17,253 nt of DNA. Origin: an uncultured Alphaproteobacteria bacterium (GTDB taxonomy: Bacteria > Pseudomonadota > Alphaproteobacteria > Sphingomonadales > Sphingomonadaceae). Under the pieces are notes generated by a model. The model ran no database searches. It worked only from the letters and a program-made list of their open reading frames with translations, and had not been told where the DNA came from. The position numbers were made by a program, and so were the translations under genes. Positions 6,565 to 14,050 of this stretch are shown here, piece by piece; the first letter of the stretch is position 1, and every line of letters starts with the position of its first letter. Location: the NCBI GenBank assembly GCA_903939555.1, contig CAJAHV010000103.1, forward strand, positions 1-17,253, given 5' to 3'.

Positions 6565-7277
6565 CCGAGTGGCGTCCGATCGGCGTCATCGGCGGTATGG
6601 GGCCGGCAGCGACGGCGGATTTCCTGGCACGTCTCGTCGTGGGCGTTGGGGCAGCGCGTGACAGCGACCACCCGCGCGTGTTCATCGACAGCAACCCGTG
6701 TGTGCCCGACCGTAATGCAGCGCGCAGCGGGCAGGGGCCGTCACCCGGTCCAGCGCTGGCTGCCATGGCGCGGGGGCTGGTGGCGCAGGGAGCCGAGATC
6801 CTCGTCATGCCATGCAATGCCGCGCATGGTTGGGCCGATGCTGTCATCGCCGCCACGCCGGCACGTTTTGTCAGCATGGTCGATGCGGCGGTCGCAGCGG
6901 CAGTCGTTGCAGTGGCGGCGGCACGCGCGCGTCAGGTCGGCATCATTGCCGTTGGCGCGACGCTCGATGCGCGTCTCTATCATGATCGGTTGGCGACGGA
7001 GGGCATTGCCGTGATCGAGTGCGACCGGCGGGTGGTGCAGCCGCTCGTAGCTGCCATCAAGGCGGGGGACACAGGGCCGATCGTGTGTGCGGCGCTGGCG
7101 GCAGAGGCGGCGCGATTGGCCGCGTGCGGTGCTGGCGCGGTTATCGCGGCCTGCACCGAAGTGCCTCTGGTGCTGCGCGCCGCCGATGTGCCGGTGCCGT
7201 TCATTGATGCGACGGCGGCGCTGGTAAAGGCAACGCTGGCGGCGGCGCGGCACAACCCGGGCTTGGGCGCGGTGTAG
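6561..7277 (+). CDS. Aspartate/glutamate racemase family protein
   Basis: A 238-residue member of the PLP-independent Asp/Glu racemase family, normal length. The N-terminus GVIGGMGPAATADF (8-21) is the family signature. The two catalytic cysteines are both present: C85 in MPCNAAH and C198 in AACTEVPLVL. The residue two after the first Cys is Ala instead of the common Thr (CNTxH). The start is GTG 6561, overlapping the TGA of the D-cysteine desulfhydrase gene in a 4-nt GTGA; the signature motif begins within ten residues, so no other start fits. Tight coupling to dcyD suggests the pair interconverts or removes a D-amino acid, possibly Asp, Glu or Cys; the substrate is an inference. It contains an unusual Ala/Val-rich stretch (about 107-125). 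Confidence 0.82.
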   Translation: MTEWRPIGVIGGMGPAATADFLARLVVGVGAARDSDHPRVFIDSNPCVPDRNAARSGQGPSPGPALAAMARGLVAQGAEILVMPCNAAHGWADAVIAATPARFVSMVDAAVAAAVVAVAAARARQVGIIAVGATLDARLYHDRLATEGIAVIECDRRVVQPLVAAIKAGDTGPIVCAALAAEAARLAACGAGAVIAACTEVPLVLRAADVPVPFIDATAALVKATLAAARHNPGLGAV

Positions 7278-7344
7278 AATCCCTCGCTGGGGTTTTGCAG
7301 CATATCTGCGATGATGGCGGCTTGAATTCCAATCCTGGGGCAGA

Positions 7345-8574
7345 ATGATCGTGACGATGCGCTTTTCCAGCTGGCTTGCCGCGGCCATCCTGATGCTTGC
7401 AACCTTGGTATCGCCGGCAGCGGCGACCCCGGCCGATTTTGCCGGCACCTGGCGGGTCACATTGGCGCTGCCCGGTGGGGCGCTGCCCTTCGGACTGGAG
7501 GTCAAGGCCCGGGGAGACAAGGTTTCAGCGGTGCTGCTCAACCCGCCGGAACGCGTGCCGGCGGAAACCGTTTCGGTCGATGGCGATGTGCTGACGCTTG
7601 GCTTTCCGTCCTATGGCGCCAGACTGGTGTTGCGCCGCGCTGGCGACGTGTTGGCGGGGGAAGCCAATATGCTGCGTAGTTCCGGTCCGGTGACGCTGGC
7701 GGCGACCGGCACGCGCGGCACCTGGCGCTTTGTCGAAACCGCAGTGAAGCCGGTGGCTGATCTTAGCGGTCGCTGGCAATTGCGTTTTGGCGCGCAAGGG
7801 CAGAAGGGCGAAGCAGTGTTCCGCCAATCGGGTAGCCGCATCACTGGTGCCATCCAATTGCCCAGCGGCGATTTTCGCTATCTCGCTGGCGATGTCTCGG
7901 GCAACCGGCTCATGCTGTCGACCTTTGATGGCAATGCCGCGACGCTGTGGACCGCCACGATTGGTGGCGGCACGCTGGCCGGCGCGCAGTTCACCGCCAC
8001 TGGCAGCAAGACCGGCACGGCGTGGACGGCAATGCGCGCGCCGAAAGAAAAGATGGACGCCGTGACGGTCGAAAAGGCCAACACCAAGCGTTTCCAATTC
8101 CGCTTCCCCGACAGCAAGGGCCAGATGGTTTCGCTGTCCGATCCGCGCTTTCGTGGCAAGGTCGTGGTGGTGACGCTGGGCGGTGCCTGGTGCCCGAACT
8201 GCCATGATGAAGCTCGCTTCTTGGGGCCCTATGCCGACGCCCACAAGGCGGCAGGGCTGGAAGTCGTCGCGCTCCACTTCGAATATGGCACCGACACGGT
8301 GCGCAACAACGCGCTGATGGACAGCTATGCCCGGCGCTACAAGCTCAGCTATCCGCTGTTGTTGGCGGGTGAGCCGACGCCGGAAAGCACGGCGGCAGCG
8401 CTGCCCGGGGTCGGGCCGGTCAAGGTTTACCCCACAACCTTGTTCATCGGGCGCGACGGCAGCTTGCGCGAAGTCCATGTCGGCTGGGCCGGCCCGGCGA
8501 TGGCCGCACAGAATGCCCGGGCCAAGCGTGAATTCGATGCGCTGGTAACGAAACTGCTGCGCGAAAAGGCCTGA
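7345..8574 (+). CDS. Exported TlpA-like thioredoxin-fold protein with duplicated N-terminal beta domain
   Basis: A 409-residue protein with a signal peptide (residues 1 to about 27, cleavage near AAAT), so periplasmic or envelope. Residues about 30-125 (DFAGTWRV...) and 138-230 (DLSGRWQL...) resemble each other in spacing and motif and look like a tandem duplication of a lipocalin-like beta domain. Residues about 248-405 are a TlpA/ResA-type thioredoxin domain with the redox pair WCPNC (C283, C286) and the cis-proline P363 in VYPTTLFIGRDG. TlpA/ResA proteins usually reduce disulfides in cytochrome c or copper-site assembly; the target here is unknown. ATG 7345 is preceded by GGGG at 7337-7340; ATG 7357 is possible but poorly spaced. 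It lies 67 nt after the racemase gene on the same strand. Confidence 0.8.
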   Translation: MIVTMRFSSWLAAAILMLATLVSPAAATPADFAGTWRVTLALPGGALPFGLEVKARGDKVSAVLLNPPERVPAETVSVDGDVLTLGFPSYGARLVLRRAGDVLAGEANMLRSSGPVTLAATGTRGTWRFVETAVKPVADLSGRWQLRFGAQGQKGEAVFRQSGSRITGAIQLPSGDFRYLAGDVSGNRLMLSTFDGNAATLWTATIGGGTLAGAQFTATGSKTGTAWTAMRAPKEKMDAVTVEKANTKRFQFRFPDSKGQMVSLSDPRFRGKVVVVTLGGAWCPNCHDEARFLGPYADAHKAAGLEVVALHFEYGTDTVRNNALMDSYARRYKLSYPLLLAGEPTPESTAAALPGVGPVKVYPTTLFIGRDGSLREVHVGWAGPAMAAQNARAKREFDALVTKLLREKA

Positions 8575-8685
8575 TCGCGCCGGTATCGGGTGCGGGCTGG
8601 CAGGCGGACAAATGCTGATTCCACCCTATCGCGACACAGTGATTGGCCATATCAGGCGGGCAGCAACCGCAGGAAACGCCGTTCC

Positions 8686-9804
8686 ATGAAGACCATCGCC
8701 GCCGTGCTCGATGCCAGCCATGCAGTGCAGCCCTTTGCCGAAACCCGGCCGCTGCGGTTGGCGGAACTCGATCTCGCGGCACCGGGGCCGCGCGAGCTGC
8801 TGGTGCGCATCGAAGCTGCCGGCCTGTGCCATTCCGATTTGTCTGTGGTCAATGGAGACCGGGTGCGCCCGGTGCCCATGGCGCTCGGCCATGAAGCCTG
8901 TGCGACGGTGCTGGCGACGGGTGCCGACAGTCGCTTTGCGGTGGGTGACCGCGTCGTCCTGGCCTTCCTGCCAGCGTGCGGGCATTGTGTGCAATGCGTG
9001 TCGGGCGAAGGCTGGCTGTGCGCCAATGGCGCCGCCGCCAATGGCCGCGGCGAATTGCTCGGTGGCGGCCGGCGCCTGTCGGAATGCGGCCATCCGGTGC
9101 ACCATCATCTCGGGCTGTCGGCCTTTGCCGGCCACGCCGTCATCGATGAACGCTCGGCGGTAAAAATCGACAGCGATGTGCCCGCCGAAATCGCTGCGCT
9201 CTTTGGCTGCGCGGTGTTGACCGGAGTCGGCGCCGTGTTCAATTCGGCGGTGGTGCGGCCGGGGGAAAGCGTTGCGGTCTGGGGCTTGGGCGGCGTCGGG
9301 CTGGCGGCGCTGCTCGGCGCGATAGCAGCGGGGGCCGAACCTGTAATCGCCATCGATCCGGTGCCCGAAAAGCGCGCGCTGGCACTCGAACTGGGGGCCC
9401 GCGCCGCGGTGCATCCCGATGATGCCGAAGTGACGATCAAGGCGATCACCGGCACCGGTACCATAGTCGCCATCGAAAGCGTCGGATCGGGCAAGGTGCT
9501 GGCGGAAGCCTATCGCCTGACCGCGCGCGGCGGCCGCACCGTGACGGTCGGCCTGCCCAACCCGGCAGAACCGCTGACCATCCCGGCGATCAGCCTGGTT
9601 GCCGATGCCAAGACGCTGCTGGGCAGTTATATGGGTGCCGCCATCCCGGCGCGCGATGTGCCGCGCTACATAGCGCTGTGGCGTGCCGGCCGCTTGCCCG
9701 TCGAACGGCTGCTGTCGGGCACAAGGCCGATGGCGGAGATCAACGCAGCGCTCGATGATCTCGCGTCGGGGGCGGCGATCCGGCAGATATTGATCCCGGC
9801 GTGA
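8686..9804 (+). CDS. Zinc-dependent medium-chain alcohol dehydrogenase
   Basis: From ATG 8686 it is 372 residues, the typical length; AGGAAA at 8671-8676 is the ribosome-binding site, and an in-frame start 96 nt upstream adds only an Arg-rich tail. Catalytic zinc ligands are C48 (GLCHSD), H69 (GHEA, with E70) and C175 (GCAVLTG). All four structural-zinc cysteines are present (C98, C101, C104, C112). The Rossmann motif is GLGGVG (200-205), followed by an acidic residue in AIDP (D224), which favours NAD(H). It resembles group III/glutathione-dependent-type alcohol dehydrogenases; the substrate is unknown. Its last bases overlap the prepilin peptidase start, so it heads a three-gene overlapping chain with two genes of apparently unrelated function. 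Confidence 0.9.
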   Translation: MKTIAAVLDASHAVQPFAETRPLRLAELDLAAPGPRELLVRIEAAGLCHSDLSVVNGDRVRPVPMALGHEACATVLATGADSRFAVGDRVVLAFLPACGHCVQCVSGEGWLCANGAAANGRGELLGGGRRLSECGHPVHHHLGLSAFAGHAVIDERSAVKIDSDVPAEIAALFGCAVLTGVGAVFNSAVVRPGESVAVWGLGGVGLAALLGAIAAGAEPVIAIDPVPEKRALALELGARAAVHPDDAEVTIKAITGTGTIVAIESVGSGKVLAEAYRLTARGGRTVTVGLPNPAEPLTIPAISLVADAKTLLGSYMGAAIPARDVPRYIALWRAGRLPVERLLSGTRPMAEINAALDDLASGAAIRQILIPA

Positions 9805-10556
9805 TGGCGCTCGCCGGCGGGCTTGCCGGGCTGATCATCGGGAGCTTCATCGCGGCGCTGACCTGGCGCTGGCCGCTGGGGCGCAGCATCGCCCATGGGC
9901 GATCGGCATGCGATTCTTGCGGTCATCTGCTGGGACCGCTCGAACTGGTGCCGGTGCTCAGTCTGTTATGGTTGCGCGGCCGCTGCCGGCATTGCGGGGT
10001 CTCCATCGCGCCGCGAAATCTGTGGATCGAAATCGCGTCCGGCGGCATCGGTGCGCTGGCACTGGGGCTGCATCCTGGGGCGATCGGCGTGTCGGGCGCG
10101 CTGTTCGGCTGGGGCTTGCTGGCGCTGTCAGTGCTCGATGCTGAACATTACTGGCTGCCCGACCGGCTGACCCTGCCGCTGCTGGCGCTGGGGCTGGCCG
10201 CCGGCCTCTGGCTCGCGCCTTCTCTGGCCGATCGCGTCATCGGCGGGACGGTCGGTTTTGCCGGCCTGGCGCTGGTGGGCAGCGGCTACCAGCTCGCCAC
10301 CGGCCGCACCGGGCTGGGCGGCGGCGACCCGAAACTGTTCGCCGCCATCGGGGCCTGGCTCGGCTGGTTTCCGCTCGCATTCGTGCTTTTGCTTGCGGCA
10401 CTGCTCGGTCTGGCGCTGGCGCTAGCCGACCGGCTCCGCGGGCGGGCGGTCGGGCGGCACAGCCGATTGGCGTTCGGGGCTTTGCTGGCGGTGGCGGCCT
10501 GGCCGTTCTGGCTGCTACAATTGGGCGTCGAAACTGCCATAGTGCAGGCGCCATGA
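9804..10556 (+). CDS. gspO: Type II secretion prepilin leader peptidase/N-methyltransferase
   Basis: A 250-residue polytopic inner-membrane aspartic protease (A24 family). The N-terminal methyltransferase region has the two zinc-binding pairs CDSCG (C36, C39) and CRHCG (C61, C64). The catalytic aspartates are D112 in the LDAEHYWLPDRLT region and D175 in the family's G-x-GD motif (GLGGGDPKLF). It cleaves and N-methylates T2SS pseudopilins (GspG-K) and possibly type IV pilins. ATG 9804 overlaps the alcohol dehydrogenase TGA by one base; GTG 9801 would add one residue. The neighbouring minus-strand gspN and gspC genes support a T2SS role even though they are about 5 kb away and in opposite orientation. 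Confidence 0.9.
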   Translation: MALAGGLAGLIIGSFIAALTWRWPLGRSIAHGRSACDSCGHLLGPLELVPVLSLLWLRGRCRHCGVSIAPRNLWIEIASGGIGALALGLHPGAIGVSGALFGWGLLALSVLDAEHYWLPDRLTLPLLALGLAAGLWLAPSLADRVIGGTVGFAGLALVGSGYQLATGRTGLGGGDPKLFAAIGAWLGWFPLAFVLLLAALLGLALALADRLRGRAVGRHSRLAFGALLAVAAWPFWLLQLGVETAIVQAP

Positions 10557-11164
10557 CCGATCTTGCCCGTTTTGAAGGCGCCCAGCGCCTGCCGACCCGT
10601 GCGGCCGAACTGTTCATTCGGCGGGATTTCCTGACCGCCGCCGACTGTGCGGCGCTGATCGAGCGGATCGACGCGCGGCGGCGGCCGTCGGGACTTGCCG
10701 ATCATGATGGCGATGCGGGCTTTCGCACCAGCGAGACCTGCGATCTTGATGATGCCGACCCCTTTGTCGCGGGCGTCACGGCGCGGCTGGCGGCTTATGC
10801 CGGGCTCGATGTCGCCCATGCCGAGCCTTTGCAGGGCCAGCGCTATGCCGTGGGGCAGGAATTCAAGGCGCATACCGATTATTTCGAGCCGTCTGGTGTC
10901 GATTATGAACGCTACTGCGCGGTCGCCGGGCAACGCAGTTGGACACTGATGGTCTATCTCAACGTTCCCGGTGCCGGCGGTGCAACGCGTTTCAAGCGGC
11001 TCGATAAGACTTTCCAGCCCGAAACCGGCAAATTGCTGGCCTGGAACAACCGCAATGCCGACGGCAGCCCCAATGCAATGACATTGCACCATGGCATGCC
11101 GGTGCGGGCCGGGACCAAATACATTATCACCAGCTGGTTCCGCGACCGGCCTTGGCCGCGCTGA
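10553..11164 (+). CDS. 2-oxoglutarate/Fe(II) dioxygenase, prolyl 4-hydroxylase-like
   Basis: A 203-residue cytoplasmic protein with the prolyl 4-hydroxylase catalytic fold. The iron ligands are H107 and D109 (KAHTDYF) and H179 (TLHHGMPV). The 2-oxoglutarate-binding lysine is K189 in AGTKYIITSWFR. The core strand TLMVYLNVPGAGGATRF is typical. Such enzymes hydroxylate proline in a partner protein (for example EF-Tu in a pseudomonad PPHD complex) or free substrates; no signal peptide is seen, so the target should be met in the cytoplasm. ATG 10553 overlaps the gspO stop by 4 nt (ATGA). Pro-rich candidates in the window are the lipoprotein Pro-Thr linker (residues 35-53) and the GspC linker (about 43-60); a link is speculation. 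Confidence 0.82.
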   Translation: MTDLARFEGAQRLPTRAAELFIRRDFLTAADCAALIERIDARRRPSGLADHDGDAGFRTSETCDLDDADPFVAGVTARLAAYAGLDVAHAEPLQGQRYAVGQEFKAHTDYFEPSGVDYERYCAVAGQRSWTLMVYLNVPGAGGATRFKRLDKTFQPETGKLLAWNNRNADGSPNAMTLHHGMPVRAGTKYIITSWFRDRPWPR

Positions 11165-11195
11165 GGAGCCGACAGAAAAATCCGCTGAGCGCCGC

Positions 11196-11227
11196 AAAAA
11201 AACCCCGCATGACCGGGTCATGCGGGG
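11196..11227 (-). terminator. Intrinsic terminator of the lipoprotein/TonB-receptor operon
   Basis: An 11-bp perfect GC-rich stem (11203-11213 with 11217-11227) with loop CGG. Read on the minus strand it is followed directly by seven T (A-run at 11196-11202), the classic rho-independent pattern. It lies 26 nt beyond the receptor stop codon. There is no T-run on the plus side, so it is not an efficient terminator for the oxygenase gene. Confidence 0.9.
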
Positions 11228-11253
11228 CGCTTGTGCGTCGAAGCTGCAGCGGG

Positions 11254-13956
11254 TCAGAACTTGGCGCTGACGCCTAGATTGAAGCTGCGGCCCAGAACAT
11301 AGGTGTTGTTGTCGATGCGCGAGGCGTTGAGCGTCTGGAATTCCTGATACTTGGTGTTGGTCAGGTTGCGCGCCTCAAGCTTGGCCTCCAGCGTGAACTT
11401 GCCGATAGTGAAGCCCTGCCGTATGACGAGATCGAGCCGCAGGCCGGGCTTTTCAACCAGATCGGGCTGGCCATTGGGGCCACGCTGGGTGGACCGGTTG
11501 CTGGCATAGTTGATCAGCAGCGTCTGTTCCGAAAGGCTGTCCTGGTCCTGGAAACCGATTTGCAAGTTGGCGACATGGTCGGACTGGCCGGTCAGCGGTT
11601 GGCCATCGCGGAACAGATCGGAAGCCGGGCGGACTTCACCAGAGAAAGGGAAAATGGTGGTATCGCCGGCCTTCACGTTGATGCGCGAGTCGCTGTAGGT
11701 ATAATTGACGTTGACCAGCAGCCGGCGGCTGGCGAGGAACGCCGCTTCCGAGATTGCATCGAGCGGGAAGTATTTCTGGATTTCGGCCTCGAAGCCATAA
11801 AGCCGCGCCTTGGGGGCATTGGCAAAAGTGGTGTTGAAGGTGCCGCCGACGTTGAACGCCACCGTCTCGATCGGGTTGGTGATGTCCTTGTAAAAACCGC
11901 CGAGCGTGATGCGCTGGTCACGCCCGAAATAATATTCGTAGCGGGCTTCCAGATTGGTCAACTGACTGTCGATCAGGAATTGGTTGCCGAACGAGGTGCG
12001 GTCGGTGTCTGTATCGAAAAAAGTCTGCGGCGCGAGTTCGCGAAACTGCGGGCGGGCGATGGTCTTGGAGGCCGAGAATCGCGCCTGCATGTCTTCGGCG
12101 AAATTCCAGGTGAGCGTGCCACCCGGCAGGAAATAGTCGTTGTTGAGTTCGGTACGGATCGTTTGGTCGACGTTGACGCCGAAGACATCGATCGGGTTGA
12201 TGAACTCCTTGGCGGTTTCGTAGCGCACACCAGCGGTGAATTGCACGCCGTCGAAAGGCTCGATTTCGAACTGGCCATAACCGGCATGGATGGTCAGACC
12301 GGCATTGTAGATTGGTGCCGTCGTCGAAACCGTGTTGAGGATAAGCCCATAAGAATAGACGTTGAAGTCTGACAGCAGAAAGTCCGGGCGTTCCTGGGTC
12401 ACTGCTGTCGGCAGTGCGCCATTGACGTTGTAGCGATAGTCGAAGCGGTTCGATGAGCGCTTGCTGTCGGTATAGGCATAGCCTGCTGTCACGCGGATCG
12501 GGAACGGTCCACCCTCGAACTTGTAGCCAAGGTCGGCGCCGGCACCATAGACATTTTCGTTCAGCCGGCTGAACGCCACGGTGCTGGCCTGGCCTGGGCT
12601 GCGCAGATCGTTGACGAAGTCCTTGGCGACGCTGCTGAACGCATAATTATTGTTGCGTTCATAAGGCGCCAGCCGCTTCGAATTGGCATAGGTAGCGCGA
12701 ACATCAAGGCTGAGATTGTCGAACTTGAATTCACCGACGGCCTGAGTGTCGAGTAACTGGCGCTGGAAGGTGCCCGAAAAGCTGCGGTTGAGCAGCACAT
12801 CGCCGCCGACATTGGTATCATCGATGCCCGATTGGATGCGGGCTTCCTTGATGGTGTCGTTGAGGTAGATGTTGGTCAGCCGGATCTTGTGTTCGCCGAA
12901 TTCGGCGCCGATGCCTACCAGCGCATTGATGACGACGCGGTTTTCGGTGGAAACAAAGCGGAAATCCTGGTCTGGACGCAGGATCGGCGTGCCGGCGGGG
13001 CCGATGGCTTCGCCGTTCGACAGTTGCTGGGTGCCGGCTTTGGTCTGCCAGTCGGTGCTCCAACCGGCGGCGGCGATGATACCGAAGCGGGTGTCGCCGA
13101 CGTCCCAGGCCTTGCCGGCGGAGAAATTGATTCCCCAGTTGACCGGCATGTCGTTGTTGGCCTGGATCAGGTTGGTTTCCGAATTGGTCAGGCTGGCAGC
13201 GATATCCTGTATCTGGCGCTGGGTGTAATTCGGCCCGACAGCGAGGATCTTGCCCTGTGACTGCGAGGCGGCCAGCCCCTTGGGCAGTGCCAACCGATCG
13301 TCGACAAAGCCGAAGATGCTCTTGCTGCTGCCCTGGAAGACATAGCCGAGTTGACCGGTAGTTGCGGTGTTGCCACCAATGCTGCCACCGATTTCGATGA
13401 AGGGTTCGTCGGGCACGGCGCGGGTGGTCAGGTTGATGACGCCGCCGCCGAATTCACCGGGGAAATTGGCCGAATAGCTTTTCTGCACGACCGATGATGC
13501 CAGAACACTGGTCGGGAACAGATCGAGCGGTACGACGCGGCGCAGCGGATCGGGCGACGGGATCGGCAGGCCGTTGAGCAGTGCGAGCGAATAGCGTTCA
13601 CCGAGGCCGCGGACGTAGACGAATTTGCCGCCGACAACCGAAAGCCCGGTGACACGCTGCAGAGCGCCGGCGATATCGCCTTCACCGGTGCGGGCGATAT
13701 CGCCCTGGGTGAGCACCGAGGCGACTTCACGGCTGGCGCGGATGGTGTTGGGAATACGCGTGCCGATGACGACGATTTCACCGCTGCTGCCGCCAGGCGC
13801 GGAAATTTCGACTTCTTCCTCCACGGGCGGGGCTTCGGCCGGGGCCGGAGCGCTGGCTGCGGGTTCTGTCGCTGGCGCCGCTTGGGCGAACACCGCAGGG
13901 CCACCGAGCATGGTGGTAATGAGCAGGATATTGCCCAGCTTGGTCTTGAACTTCAT
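11254..13956 (-). CDS. TonB-dependent outer-membrane receptor paired with the upstream lipoprotein
   Basis: From the ATG at 13956-13954 it is 900 residues; AAGGGG sits just upstream as ribosome-binding site and a signal peptide follows at once (1 to about 26, AVFAQA). An in-frame start at 14034 would place an Arg-rich tail before the signal peptide, so it is rejected. Domains: an Ala/Pro/Glu-rich spacer (27-58), a TonB-box-like segment EIVVIGT (60-66), a plug domain (about 75-180) with YVRGLGERYSLALLNGLPIPSPDPLRR and GEFGGGVINLTTR, and a 22-strand beta-barrel to the end with a terminal Phe. Repeated aromatic strands and loops fill the barrel. It imports a scarce substrate using the proton force through TonB. 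Adjacent co-directional lipoprotein and T2SS genes plus the Pho-box-like promoter suggest a phosphate-related substrate, but the sequence does not identify it. Confidence 0.92.
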   Translation of the reverse strand: MKFKTKLGNILLITTMLGGPAVFAQAAPATEPAASAPAPAEAPPVEEEVEISAPGGSSGEIVVIGTRIPNTIRASREVASVLTQGDIARTGEGDIAGALQRVTGLSVVGGKFVYVRGLGERYSLALLNGLPIPSPDPLRRVVPLDLFPTSVLASSVVQKSYSANFPGEFGGGVINLTTRAVPDEPFIEIGGSIGGNTATTGQLGYVFQGSSKSIFGFVDDRLALPKGLAASQSQGKILAVGPNYTQRQIQDIAASLTNSETNLIQANNDMPVNWGINFSAGKAWDVGDTRFGIIAAAGWSTDWQTKAGTQQLSNGEAIGPAGTPILRPDQDFRFVSTENRVVINALVGIGAEFGEHKIRLTNIYLNDTIKEARIQSGIDDTNVGGDVLLNRSFSGTFQRQLLDTQAVGEFKFDNLSLDVRATYANSKRLAPYERNNNYAFSSVAKDFVNDLRSPGQASTVAFSRLNENVYGAGADLGYKFEGGPFPIRVTAGYAYTDSKRSSNRFDYRYNVNGALPTAVTQERPDFLLSDFNVYSYGLILNTVSTTAPIYNAGLTIHAGYGQFEIEPFDGVQFTAGVRYETAKEFINPIDVFGVNVDQTIRTELNNDYFLPGGTLTWNFAEDMQARFSASKTIARPQFRELAPQTFFDTDTDRTSFGNQFLIDSQLTNLEARYEYYFGRDQRITLGGFYKDITNPIETVAFNVGGTFNTTFANAPKARLYGFEAEIQKYFPLDAISEAAFLASRRLLVNVNYTYSDSRINVKAGDTTIFPFSGEVRPASDLFRDGQPLTGQSDHVANLQIGFQDQDSLSEQTLLINYASNRSTQRGPNGQPDLVEKPGLRLDLVIRQGFTIGKFTLEAKLEARNLTNTKYQEFQTLNASRIDNNTYVLGRSFNLGVSAKF

Positions 13957-14012
13957 GGCAAAGGCCCCTTGTCTCGCGTGTCGTGAACCCTGGCGTCGCC
14001 GGGGGACACAAG

Positions 14013-14040
14013 GCCGGGGTGGCAATGGCGCCACCCCGGC
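14013..14040 (-). promoter_or_regulatory. GC-rich hairpin between lipoprotein and receptor genes
   Basis: A perfect 11-bp stem (14013-14023 with 14030-14040) and a 6-nt loop begin about 10 nt after the lipoprotein stop in the 94-nt gap before the receptor. There is no T-run after it in the direction of transcription, so it is not a normal terminator. Partial read-through control or protection of the upstream mRNA segment is plausible, giving more lipoprotein than receptor. Confidence 0.5.
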
Positions 14041-14050
14041 TTTCGCGGTT

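Noticed and set aside
7278..7344. Possible terminator after the racemase (CCC...GGGGTTTT)
   Set aside because: Only a 3-bp stem before the T-run.
13957..14034. Upstream in-frame start for the TonB-dependent receptor
   Set aside because: It would put an Arg/Pro-rich stretch before a good signal peptide; ATG 13956 has a clear ribosome-binding site.
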